A DNA stretch of 64,000 nt, taken from assembly GCA_030148505.1 (NCBI GenBank), contig JASBTI010000014.1, positions 1 through 64,000 on the forward strand, given 5' to 3'. How positions within the stretch are numbered: position 1 is the stretch's first letter; every line of letters begins with the position of its first letter. The stretch comes from Rhodanobacter sp. Its GTDB lineage: Bacteria > Pseudomonadota > Gammaproteobacteria > Xanthomonadales > Rhodanobacteraceae. Under the pieces are notes generated by a model that ran no database searches, had not been told where the DNA came from, and was given only the letters and a program-made list of their open reading frames with translations. The translations under genes were made by a program, and so were the position numbers. Positions 18,997 through 28,348 of this stretch are shown here, one piece after another.

Positions 18997-19383
18997 TCAG
19001 GCGTTAGCCATCTGCTTGGGGATCGCGCGGTTAGTATGGCTGATGCGGTTGTACTCACCGATGTAAACCAGGGTCGGCTGGTAACTTTCCAGTTCGGCTT
19101 CACTCAACTGCACAAACGCAGCAATGATGATCAGGTCACCCGGTTGCGCGCTGCGGGCGGCACTGCCGTTCACCGAGATGATTCCCGAGCCCTCCTCCGC
19201 ACGCAACGCATAGGTCACGAAACGCTGCCCGCTGTTGACGTTCCAGGCATGGATCTGTTCGTACTCGCGAATACCCGACGCATCCAGCAGCAAGCCATCG
19301 ATCGCGATCGAGCCTTCGTAGTGAAGCTCGGCGTGAGTCACGGTAGCGCGATGGATCTTGGCCTTGAGCATGTTCAGGTGCAT
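18997..19383 (-). CDS. panD: aspartate 1-decarboxylase
   Basis: A 128-residue pyruvoyl enzyme that makes beta-alanine from aspartate for pantothenate. The self-cleavage site Gly-Ser is in [23 protein letters not shown] and [13 protein letters not shown] complete the active-site set. The ATG at 19383 ([25 protein letters not shown]) matches E. coli PanD in length and register. It is the last gene of the panB-panC-panD run, 101 bases after panC. Confidence 0.95.
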   Translation of the reverse strand: MHLNMLKAKIHRATVTHAELHYEGSIAIDGLLLDASGIREYEQIHAWNVNSGQRFVTYALRAEEGSGIISVNGSAARSAQPGDLIIIAAFVQLSEAELESYQPTLVYIGEYNRISHTNRAIPKQMANA

Positions 19384-19484
19384 GACATTGTTTCCGGCAG
19401 GGACGCCCTGCAAAAGACGTCCATTATCGAACCGTCGACGCTGCGCCGCAACATCACACGGGACATTGCCGATATGCGGACGCC

Positions 19485-20330
19485 TCAGTCCAATCGCAAG
19501 TTGTCGATCAGACGCGTGCTGCCCAGACGTGCTGCGATCAGGCCGATTAGCCCCTCGCGCTCGCCGGCGGCCGGCTCGGACAGATCCTCCGCTCGCCGAA
19601 TCACCGCATAGTCGGGCATGAACCCGGCGCGCTGCAAGCGCGTCGAACTGACCTGCTCAATCACCGACCACGCATGCCCCTTGTTCACCAGATCCCGCAT
19701 CTTCCGTAACGTATCGTAGATCAGCGGCGCCTTCATGCGCTCCTCGGCACTCAGATACTGGTTGCGTGAGCTCAGGGCCAGGCCGTCATCTGCCCGCAGG
19801 GTCGCCGCCGACAGCACCTTCACCGGCAACGAGAGGTCGCGCACCAGGCGCTCGACCACCTTCAACTGCTGGAAGTCCTTCTGCCCGAACACCGCCAGAT
19901 CCGGTTGTACCAGGTTGAACAGTTTGCACACCACAGTAGCCACACCGTCGAAGTGTCCCGGTCGCGCGGCACCCTCAAGCACCGCGGTAATCTGCGGCAC
20001 GCGCAAGCTGACGCTGTGCTGTGCGCCATACGGATACATCGTGGCCACCTCGGGCACAAACAACAGGTCGCAACCCTCATCGGCCAGCGCCGCCTGATCT
20101 TGTACCAGAGTCCGCGGATAGCGCTCAAAATCCTCGCCAGGACCGAACTGGGTGGGATTGACGAACACGCTGGCAACAACCCGCTCCGCGCGGGCCCGCG
20201 CCAGCCTGACCAGCGACTGGTGGCCGGCGTGCAAGTTGCCCATGGTCGGCACCAAAGCTACCGTCTGGCCGGCACTTCGCCAACCCCGGATGGCAGCGCG
20301 CAGGGCGGGAGTATCGGAAACGGTCTGCAT
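19485..20330 (-). CDS. panC: pantothenate synthetase
   Basis: A 281-residue ligase that joins pantoate and beta-alanine with ATP. Motifs are [15 protein letters not shown] (HIGH-like), [35 protein letters not shown] and [16 protein letters not shown] (KMSKS-like). Family length is normal. It starts nine bases after panB ends and precedes panD, so the pathway genes are cotranscribed. Confidence 0.95.
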   Translation of the reverse strand: MQTVSDTPALRAAIRGWRSAGQTVALVPTMGNLHAGHQSLVRLARARAERVVASVFVNPTQFGPGEDFERYPRTLVQDQAALADEGCDLLFVPEVATMYPYGAQHSVSLRVPQITAVLEGAARPGHFDGVATVVCKLFNLVQPDLAVFGQKDFQQLKVVERLVRDLSLPVKVLSAATLRADDGLALSSRNQYLSAEERMKAPLIYDTLRKMRDLVNKGHAWSVIEQVSSTRLQRAGFMPDYAVIRRAEDLSEPAAGEREGLIGLIAARLGSTRLIDNLRLD

Positions 20331-20339
20331 CGCGTCGCC

Positions 20340-21170
20340 TCAGTTGAAACAGTGTTCCGAAGCCGGGAATGCCCCACTGCGCACGGCCTCGGCATACGCC
20401 GCGATCGCTGCCGCGACCGAATCGTGTCCGGCCAGGAAATCCTTGCTGAATTTCGGACGTTTGCCCGGTGTGACGCCGAGCATGTCATGCATCACCAGCA
20501 CCTGACCGTCGCAATGCGGACCGGCGCCGATACCGATTACCGGTATATCCACCGCTGCGGTGATCTGCTGACCGAGCGTCGTCGGGACCCCTTCGATCAC
20601 CAGCAGATCCGCCCCGGCTTCCTGCACCGCCCGCGCCTCACCGACGATGCGCTCGGCTGCCGTCTGTTCGCGACCCTGGACCCGGAAACCGCCGAACTTG
20701 TGCACCGATTGCGGGGTGAGACCCAGGTGGGCGCACACAGGAATCGCGCGTGCCGTGATGGCCGCGATGGCGTCCAGGATGTGCGTTGCCGCACCCTCCA
20801 TCTTGACCATCGCCGCACCGCCTTCCCCGACCAGCCGCGCGGCCGCATCCAGCGCATGGGGGACGTCACGCTCGCTCATGAACGGCAGATCTGCGATCAG
20901 CAAGGTGGTGGAAAGACCCCGCGCCACTGCAGCGGTGTGGTAAACCATCTGGTCAAGCGTTACCGGCAGCGTGCTGCGATACCCCTGCACGACCATGCCC
21001 AGCGAGTCGCCGACCAATGCCACCTCGACGCCTGCTGCGTCCAGCTGCCAGGCGAAACTGGCGTCGTAGGCCGTAAGCATCACGATGCGCTGCCCCTGCA
21101 CCTTCATGTCGCGCAACACCGGCACGGTTACCGGTTTACGTTGTGGAGCATTGGCATGTTGCACGTACAC
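20340..21170 (-). CDS. panB: 3-methyl-2-oxobutanoate hydroxymethyltransferase
   Basis: A 276-residue TIM-barrel enzyme for the first committed step of pantothenate synthesis (ketopantoate from ketoisovalerate and methylene-THF). Motifs: IVMLTAYDASFAWQLD, VALVGDSLGMVVQGY, LLIADLPFMS, MVKMEGA, VCAHLGLTPQSVHKFGGF, VIEGVP and VIGIGAGPHCDGQVLVMHDMLG; metal and substrate residues (Asp in GDSLGM, Glu in VIEGVP, Glu in KMEG) are present. It lies between folK and panC on the same strand. Confidence 0.96.
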   Translation of the reverse strand: MYVQHANAPQRKPVTVPVLRDMKVQGQRIVMLTAYDASFAWQLDAAGVEVALVGDSLGMVVQGYRSTLPVTLDQMVYHTAAVARGLSTTLLIADLPFMSERDVPHALDAAARLVGEGGAAMVKMEGAATHILDAIAAITARAIPVCAHLGLTPQSVHKFGGFRVQGREQTAAERIVGEARAVQEAGADLLVIEGVPTTLGQQITAAVDIPVIGIGAGPHCDGQVLVMHDMLGVTPGKRPKFSKDFLAGHDSVAAAIAAYAEAVRSGAFPASEHCFN

Positions 21171-21225
21171 GGTGTTTCCTCACAATCGAATGGACGCCGA
21201 TTATCCGGCGCACGCCAGCAATGGC

Positions 21226-21705
21226 TCAAGCCAGTTTTTCACACCCGTGCGTATCGAGCTGCGCCAACCGCGCGCGGACTGTGGTGTGGCCCGACAATGG
21301 CAACGTCGGTGCGATATCGTTGAGCGGCAACAGCACGAAGGCCCGCTCGGCCATGCGCGGGTGCGGCAGAGTCAGGCGCGGATCATTCAGCCACACGCCA
21401 TCGACGTGCAGCAGATCGAGATCCAGCGTACGTGGCCCATTGCGTTGTGAACGTACCCGACCCGCGTCAGCCTCGAGCGCAAGCAGTGCGTCCAGTAGTG
21501 CATGCGGTGACAGGTCGGTATCCAGCTGCACTGCAGCGTTGACAAACGGCGGCTGCTCGATCAGCCCCCACGGCGGGGTGCGGTACAGGCTTGAGCGCTG
21601 CAATAGCCGAGTACCAGGCAAGCGGTCCAAGGCCGACATCGCACCGAGGATCTGGTGCTGTGGGCGACCAAGGTTGCTCCCCAGCGCAACATAAGCGAAT
21701 GTCAC
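21226..21705 (-). CDS. folK: 2-amino-4-hydroxy-6-hydroxymethyldihydropteridine pyrophosphokinase
   Basis: A 159-residue HPPK for folate synthesis. ALGSNLG opens the protein and RNGPRTLDLDLL carries the magnesium-binding DLD pair; LPHPRMAERAFVLLPL is the third family motif. Its ATG overlaps the pcnB stop by four bases (ATGA). E. coli has the same pcnB-folK-pan order. Confidence 0.95.
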   Translation of the reverse strand: MTFAYVALGSNLGRPQHQILGAMSALDRLPGTRLLQRSSLYRTPPWGLIEQPPFVNAAVQLDTDLSPHALLDALLALEADAGRVRSQRNGPRTLDLDLLHVDGVWLNDPRLTLPHPRMAERAFVLLPLNDIAPTLPLSGHTTVRARLAQLDTHGCEKLA

Positions 21706-23057
21706 GTCGATCCCGGCTTGCTACCTGATTTGCCACCGGCGCGGCGGCGGCGGCGCGGCGCGCTCTTGACCACCGGCATCGCACCGTCACCAGCCTTGCC
21801 ACCACTGACCGGCAGCGCTGAAGCGAGGACATCCTGCGGCAATTGCTGGGCATGCGCCCACCATTGGCCGAGCTCACGCATTGCCATCGACTCGTCCGCG
21901 CGCAACAACAAAAAATCGAACGCGGCACGAAACCGCGGATGCGCCATCAAACGGAAAACCCGTTTGCGCTGAATCTGCTCGAAGCGCGGCTGCAACAACC
22001 AGATCTCTTCCATCGTGAAGGTGAAGCGCCGCGGTATCGCCACGCGCTGGCATTGCTCGGTAACCACCTTGTCGGTTGCTCTCGCCCATGCCTCGTTGTC
22101 ATCTGCGCCCTGCCCGATGGCGAGGTGCGCTTGATCACGCACCTCGCCCCACAACAGTACGGCAAACAGAAATGCGGGGGTTACCGACTTGCCCTCGGCG
22201 ACCCGTGCATCGGTGTTTTCCAGCCCACGCTCGACTAGCGCACGTAGTGCCTGGTCGCCTCGCGCCAGCGCCCGCGCAGTGGCCGGAAAGAGAAATTTCA
22301 GCAAGCCACACTGCTCCAGCACGTGAAAACTCTTCACGCCGTGACCGCCAAGAAACATCTTCAACGATTCATCGAACAGCCGTGCAGGTGCGGCCTCGAT
22401 CAGCAACGGACCAAGTGCTGCGAACGGTGCCATCGCCGCGGCGTCGATGCGCAGATCCAGCTTGGCGGCCAGTCGTACCGCACGCAGCATCCGTACCGGG
22501 TCTTCGCGGTAACGCGTCTCCGGATCGCCAATCAGTCGTAGCACCCGATCTTCGAGATCCTGCATGCCGCCGACATAATCGCGGACCGAAAAGTCGCTGA
22601 TGTCGTAGTACATTGCGTTGATGCGGAAATCGCGCCGCACCGCATCCTCCTCGATGCTGCCCCAGATGTTGTCGCGTACGATGCGGCCATCGACGATATG
22701 GCGATCGCCCTCGCCATCCTCATCACCGAGCCCACGAAACGTCGCCACCTCGATGATTTCCGGGCCGAACACCACATGGGCCAGGCGAAAACGCCGCCCG
22801 ATCAGACGACAATTGCGAAATAGCTTCTTGACCTCATCCGGTGTCGCGTTGGTGGCAACGTCGAAATCCTTCGGCTGGGTCCCCAGCAGCAGGTCGCGCA
22901 CCGCACCACCGACCAGATATGCCGCATAACCAGCCTCGTTCAGCCGATACAGAACGCGCAGTGCCGCCTTGCTGATGTTCCGGCGTGAAATGATGTGCTG
23001 GTCACGGGAAACGATCCGCAATGCCGGGGTCGTGACTGTCCTTGGTTGAAGATTCAA
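21702..23057 (-). CDS. pcnB: poly(A) polymerase I
   Basis: A 451-residue class II nucleotidyltransferase that polyadenylates RNA 3' ends and so promotes decay. The catalytic head is YLVGGAVRDLLLGTQPKDFDVATNATP with the DFD metal ligands, followed by RRFRLAHVVFG, RRDFRINAMYYD and the RNA-binding segment RVLRLIGDPETRYREDPVRMLRAVRLAAKLDL that distinguishes these enzymes. The tail is basic (APRRRRRAGGKSGSK), as in PcnB rather than CCA-adding enzymes. It is the first gene of the pcnB-folK-panBCD run. Confidence 0.93.
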   Translation of the reverse strand: MNLQPRTVTTPALRIVSRDQHIISRRNISKAALRVLYRLNEAGYAAYLVGGAVRDLLLGTQPKDFDVATNATPDEVKKLFRNCRLIGRRFRLAHVVFGPEIIEVATFRGLGDEDGEGDRHIVDGRIVRDNIWGSIEEDAVRRDFRINAMYYDISDFSVRDYVGGMQDLEDRVLRLIGDPETRYREDPVRMLRAVRLAAKLDLRIDAAAMAPFAALGPLLIEAAPARLFDESLKMFLGGHGVKSFHVLEQCGLLKFLFPATARALARGDQALRALVERGLENTDARVAEGKSVTPAFLFAVLLWGEVRDQAHLAIGQGADDNEAWARATDKVVTEQCQRVAIPRRFTFTMEEIWLLQPRFEQIQRKRVFRLMAHPRFRAAFDFLLLRADESMAMRELGQWWAHAQQLPQDVLASALPVSGGKAGDGAMPVVKSAPRRRRRAGGKSGSKPGST

Positions 23058-23180
23058 GCGTTCGAAGTCCTTGCAGGGCGAAGATGCCCATTTTCACAGG
23101 GGGTCGCAGTGCCTATCACCCGCCGAACCGGCGATGCCAACAGCGTTGTTTCGACGGCGACCGGCAACATATGCCGCACA

Positions 23181-23208
23181 TTGCCGCGCGAGACAATTCC
23201 GTTATACT
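23181..23208 (+). promoter_or_regulatory. sigma-70 promoter of tRNA-Glu
   Basis: TTGCCG (23181-23186), 16-base spacer, TATACT (23203-23208), then a GC-rich discriminator (agcgcgcctc) typical of stringently controlled tRNA promoters, about 20 bases before the tRNA. Confidence 0.7.
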
Positions 23209-23228
23209 AGCGCGCCTCGCAGGATAAC

Positions 23229-23304
23229 GCTCCCTTCGTCTAGTGGCCTAGGACACTGCCCTCTCAAGGCGGGAACACGAGTTCGAGTCTCGTAGGGAGC
23301 ACCA
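23229..23304 (+). tRNA. tRNA-Glu (anticodon CUC)
   Basis: A 76-base cloverleaf. Acceptor GCTCCCT pairs with AGGGAGC; D arm GTCT/GGAC; anticodon stem CTGCC/GGCGG with loop CTCTCAA, giving anticodon CTC (codon GAG); T arm ACGAG/CTCGT with loop TTCGAGT. The CCA end is encoded. It stands alone, between pcnB and fdxA. Confidence 0.96.
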
Positions 23305-23386
23305 TTTGCCTGTGCGATCGTCCATGATCGCCGTGACCCGGCGACGGACGAACGCGTGGATTCCACGCTCCGACCCGAGATCAAAA

Positions 23387-23404
23387 GCGGCCATCCATGG
23401 CCGC
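23387..23404 (-). repeat. perfect hairpin with U-run on the minus strand
   Basis: GCGGCCATCCATGGCCGC forms a six- to eight-pair stem. On the minus strand it is followed by TTTT, as in an intrinsic terminator; on the plus strand it is not. No minus-strand gene is known upstream of it. A second palindrome (GCGTGGA-T-TCCACGC) lies about 35 bases to its left. Confidence 0.45.
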
Positions 23405-23470
23405 ACTTCTCACAAGAGCCCTCCAGCGCCGATGCTTGTCCGTCTATAACGTACCGAGAACCCCCGCTCC

Positions 23471-23794
23471 ATGACCTTTGTCGTCATCGATAACTGCATC
23501 AAGTGCAAATACACTGATTGCGTCGAGGTTTGCCCGGTCGACGCTTTCCATGAAGGCCCCAACTTCCTGGCGATCGATCCCGACGAATGTATCGACTGCA
23601 CCTTGTGCGAGCCGGAATGCCCGATCAATGCAATCTATCCCGAAGACGACGTGCCGGCCGGCCAGGAGGCGTTCGTCGCACTGAATGCCGAGCTTGCCCG
23701 CACCTGGCCGGTCATCACCGAACGCAAGAGCCCCCCGGCCGATGCCAAGGAATGGGAAGGCAAACCCGACAAGCTCAAGCTGCTGGAGCGCTGA
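23471..23794 (+). CDS. fdxA: 7Fe-8S ferredoxin FdxA
   Basis: A 107-residue ferredoxin of the Azotobacter FdI type. [16 protein letters not shown] and [16 protein letters not shown] provide the cysteines for one [3Fe-4S] and one [4Fe-4S] cluster, and the long tail ([25 protein letters not shown]) is characteristic. It carries electrons at low potential in the cytoplasm. Single gene with its own terminator, convergent with the bamC-like gene. Confidence 0.93.
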   Translation: MTFVVIDNCIKCKYTDCVEVCPVDAFHEGPNFLAIDPDECIDCTLCEPECPINAIYPEDDVPAGQEAFVALNAELARTWPVITERKSPPADAKEWEGKPDKLKLLER

Positions 23795-23806
23795 ACTGAA
23801 CACGTC

Positions 23807-23831
23807 GTGATGGGTCGCGATGACCCATCAC
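23807..23831. terminator. hairpin between convergent fdxA and bamC-like genes
   Basis: GTGATGGGTC, loop GCGAT, GACCCATCAC: a perfect ten-pair stem placed 13 bases after the fdxA stop and 16 bases after the lipoprotein stop. It can serve both directions. There is no long U-run. Confidence 0.65.
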
Positions 23832-23846
23832 CGTTGTACGCAAGCC

Positions 23847-24425
23847 TCAGCCACCCAGGCTCGATTTCAAGCTGTCGATCACCTTGGCCACGGCGGCGGC
23901 CTCGCCCTGGGCACGGACCTCACTGGCACTGGCCCCGCTGCTGTCGACACTGACCTTGACCTGATGCGAAATGGCAGCGGATGCCTCACCTTCGCCGTGC
24001 CCGAACAAGCGACTGAAGAAACCCTTTTTCTTGTGCGAACTGGCGGCAGAAACGTTCAGCGTATAGCTGCGCGCACTGGCATCCTGACTCACCACCTCGC
24101 CCAGGCTACCGTCTTTCACCAGTTCACCGATTCGGCGATATACGCTGTCGGGGCCGTCGGTCAACAGGAAGCCATCGGACACCTGCCCCGCAGGCGCACC
24201 CACAGCGGCCACGGCACCATTGGCTGTCGGCTCATTCGCACCTCGAGGGGGAATCGCCAACGCAGCCGCGGTCGAAGGACGATCCAGACCCGGCGGAATC
24301 TCCAGCGGGGCCTCCTGCTTGGCGGTTTCCCACGCCTTGTGCGAACGAAAGATGCCGCAACCGGAAAGCAGCAAGCCACTGAGGGCCAGAAGCGGTAGCG
24401 CCACGAGGAGTGAGGTTTTCTTCAT
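23847..24425 (-). CDS. BamC-like outer-membrane lipoprotein
   Basis: A 192-residue lipoprotein with lipobox LLSGC near residue 23. After a flexible part (EAPLEIPPGLDRPS, recalling the BamC 'LxxPxG' segment) one helix-grip-like domain follows (DSVYRRIGELVKDG...SYTLNVSAA...). It lies 35 bases downstream of dapA, exactly as bamC (nlpB) follows dapA in E. coli, which supports a BamC/NlpB role in outer-membrane protein assembly. E. coli BamC is about 340 residues with two such domains, so this would be a reduced form. Identity by position plus weak motifs, not by strong sequence similarity. Confidence 0.6.
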   Translation of the reverse strand: MKKTSLLVALPLLALSGLLLSGCGIFRSHKAWETAKQEAPLEIPPGLDRPSTAAALAIPPRGANEPTANGAVAAVGAPAGQVSDGFLLTDGPDSVYRRIGELVKDGSLGEVVSQDASARSYTLNVSAASSHKKKGFFSRLFGHGEGEASAAISHQVKVSVDSSGASASEVRAQGEAAAVAKVIDSLKSSLGG

Positions 24426-24460
24426 GTAATCGTATTCCGTGGAAAGTCAGGCAACATAAA

Positions 24461-25354
24461 TCAGGCTGCAGTCGACAAGGATGCCAGACTGGAGAGTACT
24501 TGGTGCAATCGTGCACGATCCGGACCATCCTCCAGCTCGACCAACGGCAACCGGGGACGTGCCGTACCCAAGCCGAGCAGCGGCAAAGCTGCCTTGACCG
24601 CGATCGGGTTGGGCGCGCACTCGAGTGCCTGCAGCAGCGGTTGCAACGCGGCATGTGTCCGAGCTGTGGCCAGTTTGTCGCCCGCCACTGCCGCATCGCA
24701 AAGGGCCCGGAACGCCGCTGGCACCAGATTGGCGACCACTGAAATGGTTCCCGCCGCGCCGGCCAGCATGGCCGCGCCGGCACTGCCGTCATCACCGGAC
24801 AGATAGACGAAATCCTTACCCGCAAGTTCCGCCATGGCTTGAATGCGCTCCTGATCGCCGCGAGCCTCCTTGATGCCCACGATCGCAGGATGATCGCGCA
24901 AACGCGCGACCGTCGCCGGCAACAGATCGCTGCCAGTACGGCCGGGCACGTTGTACAGCAGGATTGGCAAATCGCTGCGATCAGCCACTTCCAGAAAATG
25001 CCGGCGCAACCCCTCCTGGGTCGGACGCACATAATACGGCACTACCACCAACGCGGCGTCCGCACCCAGCACCCTGGCCCGGCGCGTCAACGCCACGGTC
25101 TTGGCGGTCCCCGCCTCGCCGGTGCCGGCGATCACCGGCACCCGTCCGCCAACGTGGTGGATCGCAAACGCCAGCAGGCGGTCGAACTCGTCATGGTCGA
25201 GCATGTGGGCTTCGCCGGTGGAACCCGCCACGACTAACCCCTGGGTGCCCCCGGCCAGCTGAAAATCCAGCAAGCGGCCAAAGGCCGCCAAATCGAGCGA
25301 ACCGTCGGCGTCGAATGGGGTAACCAGCGCGCAGATGCTTCCGCGGATGTTCAA
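24461..25354 (-). CDS. dapA: 4-hydroxy-tetrahydrodipicolinate synthase
   Basis: A 297-residue TIM-barrel aldolase in lysine and meso-diaminopimelate synthesis; condenses pyruvate with aspartate semialdehyde. Schiff-base Lys is in IVGIKEA near residue 161; the Tyr of the catalytic triad in YNVPGRTG and GSTGEAHML bind substrates. DapA family motifs ALVTPFDADGSLD and DDGSAGAAMLAGAAGTISV are intact. Head of a two-gene unit with the bamC-like gene, divergent from gcvR. Confidence 0.94.
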   Translation of the reverse strand: MNIRGSICALVTPFDADGSLDLAAFGRLLDFQLAGGTQGLVVAGSTGEAHMLDHDEFDRLLAFAIHHVGGRVPVIAGTGEAGTAKTVALTRRARVLGADAALVVVPYYVRPTQEGLRRHFLEVADRSDLPILLYNVPGRTGSDLLPATVARLRDHPAIVGIKEARGDQERIQAMAELAGKDFVYLSGDDGSAGAAMLAGAAGTISVVANLVPAAFRALCDAAVAGDKLATARTHAALQPLLQALECAPNPIAVKAALPLLGLGTARPRLPLVELEDGPDRARLHQVLSSLASLSTAA

Positions 25355-25487
25355 GACTCGATTCCAGGACGGGACAGGCCGTGCATGTTACTTGCCGCCT
25401 CGCAAGGCGAGCAAGTAAGCTCAGCGGCAGTACTCTCCATGCGCGCACCAAGCTTGCGACCCTTCCCGCGCGGCATGGACCCACAGG

Positions 25488-26060
25488 TTGAACGCATTGA
25501 AACCCTCCAGCTCCCCTGCGCGCTCCGGCAACGAAAATCAGTTGCTGATCCAAGCTCTAGCACCGGCCACTCAGTCGCCCTTGCTGGCGCTGGCCAAACG
25601 GATCGCCGATGCCGGTTGCAACCTGTCTGAATCCCGCGCTTCGACCATCGGCACCGAAATTTCGCTGATGTTGCTCGCGGACGGGGCCTGGGACGCCCTG
25701 GCCAAGCTGGAAACCGCGCTGATGAAGCTGGCCCGGGACGAAACCCTACACTTGGTGCACTACCGTATTGGAACGCGCGAAAGCAGTTCGCACCTGTTGC
25801 CGTATCTGGTCGAGGTGGTGGCCGCAGACCGCCCTGGCATCGTAGTGCGGATCGTCGAATTCTTCAGTCAGCATGGCATCAGCGTCGAGCAACTGAATTC
25901 CACCCGATACCAGGCCATGCAGACCGGTGCGAAGATGTTTCAGGCACAGCTGACCGTTGGCATTCCCGCCGAGATCCATATCGCCGGGTTGCGCGATGAT
26001 TTTCTGGAGCTGTGCGACGGCCTGAATCTGGACGCCATCATGGATCCGGTCAAATTCTGA
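25488..26060 (+). CDS. gcvR: glycine cleavage system regulator GcvR
   Basis: A 190-residue protein of two ACT domains. The first covers about 28-95 (LLALAKRIADAGCNLSESRASTIGTEISLML), the second about 105-185 (LVEVVAADRPGIVVRIVEFFSQHGISVEQLNS). GcvR senses glycine and modulates GcvA in E. coli; the dapA-gcvR-bcp neighbourhood is the same there. Start is uncertain by a few codons. Confidence 0.82.
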   Translation: MNALKPSSSPARSGNENQLLIQALAPATQSPLLALAKRIADAGCNLSESRASTIGTEISLMLLADGAWDALAKLETALMKLARDETLHLVHYRIGTRESSSHLLPYLVEVVAADRPGIVVRIVEFFSQHGISVEQLNSTRYQAMQTGAKMFQAQLTVGIPAEIHIAGLRDDFLELCDGLNLDAIMDPVKF

Positions 26061-26277
26061 GGATCGCGCGACGAGCGCCGTCTGACAAGGGCTGTTATCC
26101 ATGACCTTGCCCGCGCTAGTCTCTGTAACGTGAATTGTCAGAGGGATGTCGCATTGCCACTCCAGTACCGAGTCAGCGCTACCGCGAAAGCTGCTCACGG
26201 CACCCGCCAGAACCGAGCTGCAAGATACCTCACACGCATCCGGCATCGCGGCGCATGGCGACCGCGCAGGAGTAGTC

Positions 26278-26739
26278 ATGCCCGACATCGGTAAGAAGGC
26301 ACCCTCGCTGACCGGCATTACCGGCGAGGGCAACGAGCTCAAGCTGGACAGCCACCGGGGTCGCTGGATCGTGGTGTACTTTTATCCCAAGGACAGCACT
26401 CCAGGCTGCACCACCGAGGCAAAGGACTTTCGCGACCTTTATCCACAGTTCCTGGAACGGGAGGCGGTGGTGATCGGCGTTTCCCGCGACTCGGCAAAGT
26501 CGCACGCCAAATTCGCGCTGAAGCAGCAGCTGCCCTTTCCGCTGATCGCCGATACTGACGAAACCTGGTGCCGCGCATTCGACGTCATTCATGAAAAGGT
26601 GTTGTATGGCAAGCACCACATGGGCGTGGTCCGCAGCACCTTCCTGATCGACCCCAAAGGAGTGCTTCACGGGGCTTGGCGCGGTGTCAAAGTCCCGGGC
26701 CACGCTCAGACCGTACTCGAGGCCATTCCTTCCCGGTGA
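26278..26739 (+). CDS. bcp: thioredoxin-dependent peroxiredoxin Bcp
   Basis: A 153-residue peroxiredoxin that reduces hydroperoxides. Start at 26278 is fixed by AGGAG five bases before the ATG. Peroxidatic Cys44 is in YPKDSTPGCTTEAKDF. The E. coli-type resolving Cys (five residues on) is absent, and the segment KFALKQ has Ala where I recall Xanthomonas Bcp having Cys; the other Cys is at about 98 (ETWCRAFDVI). It may be a one-Cys enzyme or use Cys98. Part of the plus-strand run gcvR-bcp-phoH. Confidence 0.88.
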   Translation: MPDIGKKAPSLTGITGEGNELKLDSHRGRWIVVYFYPKDSTPGCTTEAKDFRDLYPQFLEREAVVIGVSRDSAKSHAKFALKQQLPFPLIADTDETWCRAFDVIHEKVLYGKHHMGVVRSTFLIDPKGVLHGAWRGVKVPGHAQTVLEAIPSR

Positions 26740-26863
26740 GGCGCGCGACCTGCCCCTGTTACCCCTCGTCGACGTCCTGGCCGTCCGGCAGCAGCCGCTG
26801 GCCATCCTCGACACCGCCCCCAGCACACTGCCACTGCACACCCACCAGCGAGGACTCTTCCGC

Positions 26864-28243
26864 ATGACCGGAAGCAAGCGTATCTATGCCCTGGACACCA
26901 ATGTCCTGCTGCATGACCCGACGTCGCTGTTCCGCTTCGAGGAACACGATGTCTTCATCCCGATGACCGTGCTGGAGGAACTCGACGAGAAGAAGAAGGG
27001 AGCTTCGGAAGTATCGCGCAACGGTCGTCAGGTCAGCCGCTTTCTCAACGAGTTGGTTGAAAGCGGTGGGCAGCAGGACCTTCGCGACGGAGTCGTCCTG
27101 AGCAACCCTCACGGTATCAACCTCAAGCGCGACGCCGCGGCCGGTCGCCTGTACTTCCAGCAACGCACCGGCAATGGGCACGGCAAGGCCGACAACCAGA
27201 TTCTCGCGGCGGTGATCGATCTACGCGACCAGAATCCCGAGCGAGCGGTCATCCTGGTCACCAAGGACATCAACCTGCGGATCAAGGCCAGCATCTACGG
27301 CCTGGTCGCCGAGGACTACGAAAACGATCGCGCACTGGACGACTTTTCCCTGCTGTTCACCGGCGCCGCCGAATTGCCGCGTGACTTTTGGGATCAACAC
27401 CCGGAGGTCAAATCATGGAATGAACGGGGGCGCACGTTCTATCAAGTCGACCGCCTCGAGAAGGAAGCGTGGTACCCCAACCAGTGCCTGTTTCTACCCG
27501 GCGACAACGAGGTGGAACTGCGCGTATTGAAGGTCGACAACGCCAGTGCGACCCTGGCGCTGCTGGATGACCATTCGCATGCCAACCACCACGTGTGGGG
27601 CATCGGTGCGCGCAACCGCGAGCAGAATTTTGCGCTCAACGTGCTGATGGACCCGGATGTCGATTTCGTCACCCTGCTGGGCAACGCCGGCACCGGCAAG
27701 ACGCTGCTGGCGCTGGCCGCCGGCTTGGCGCAGGTGATGGATCAGCAACGCTATCGCGAAATCATCATGACTCGCGCCACGGTTTCGGTCGGCGAGGATA
27801 TCGGCTTCCTGCCCGGCACCGAGGAAGAAAAGATGACGCCATGGATGGGCGCACTCACCGACAACCTTGAGGTGCTGGCCAACCCCGAGGACGGCGGTAG
27901 CTGGGGGCGTCAGGCCACCAACGACCTGCTGGCATCACGGATCAAGATCCGCTCGCTGAACTTCATGCGCGGGCGTACCTTTCTCAGCCGCTACCTGATC
28001 ATCGACGAAGCGCAAAACCTCACGCCGAAACAGATGAAGACCCTGATCACCCGCGCTGGTCCCGGTACCAAGATAGTCTGCCTCGGCAACGTGGAACAGA
28101 TCGACACTCCCTACCTTACCGAGACCACCTCCGGACTTACCTATGCGGTGGACCGCTTCAAGCAATGGGAGCATTCGGCGCACATTACCTTGCGGCGAGG
28201 TGAACGCTCACGACTGGCCGATTTCGCGGCAGAAACCCTGTAG
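26864..28243 (+). CDS. PhoH-family ATPase with amino-terminal PIN domain
   Basis: A 459-residue protein. Residues 1-130 form a PIN-type ribonuclease domain (RIYALDTNVLLHDPTSLF, VFIPMTVLEELDEKK, NQILAAVIDL, ILVTKDINLRIKA) with the acidic residues in place. The PhoH ATPase follows: Walker A GNAGTGKTLLALAAG near 272, Walker B YLIIDEAQNLTP near 379. This is the PhoH2/YlaK type, coupling RNA unwinding with cleavage. ATG at 26864 has AGGA nine bases before it; the open frame upstream overlaps bcp and is rejected. Confidence 0.87.
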   Translation: MTGSKRIYALDTNVLLHDPTSLFRFEEHDVFIPMTVLEELDEKKKGASEVSRNGRQVSRFLNELVESGGQQDLRDGVVLSNPHGINLKRDAAAGRLYFQQRTGNGHGKADNQILAAVIDLRDQNPERAVILVTKDINLRIKASIYGLVAEDYENDRALDDFSLLFTGAAELPRDFWDQHPEVKSWNERGRTFYQVDRLEKEAWYPNQCLFLPGDNEVELRVLKVDNASATLALLDDHSHANHHVWGIGARNREQNFALNVLMDPDVDFVTLLGNAGTGKTLLALAAGLAQVMDQQRYREIIMTRATVSVGEDIGFLPGTEEEKMTPWMGALTDNLEVLANPEDGGSWGRQATNDLLASRIKIRSLNFMRGRTFLSRYLIIDEAQNLTPKQMKTLITRAGPGTKIVCLGNVEQIDTPYLTETTSGLTYAVDRFKQWEHSAHITLRRGERSRLADFAAETL

Positions 28244-28348
28244 TTTCTACGGGCTGGCTTCGACCACCGGCCCGTAGTGACCCGCAAATGCCGGCAGCGG
28301 CGAGTAGAATGAGCTTCCGACCGCTTTCTCTCCGGCTGCCTCCGTCCC

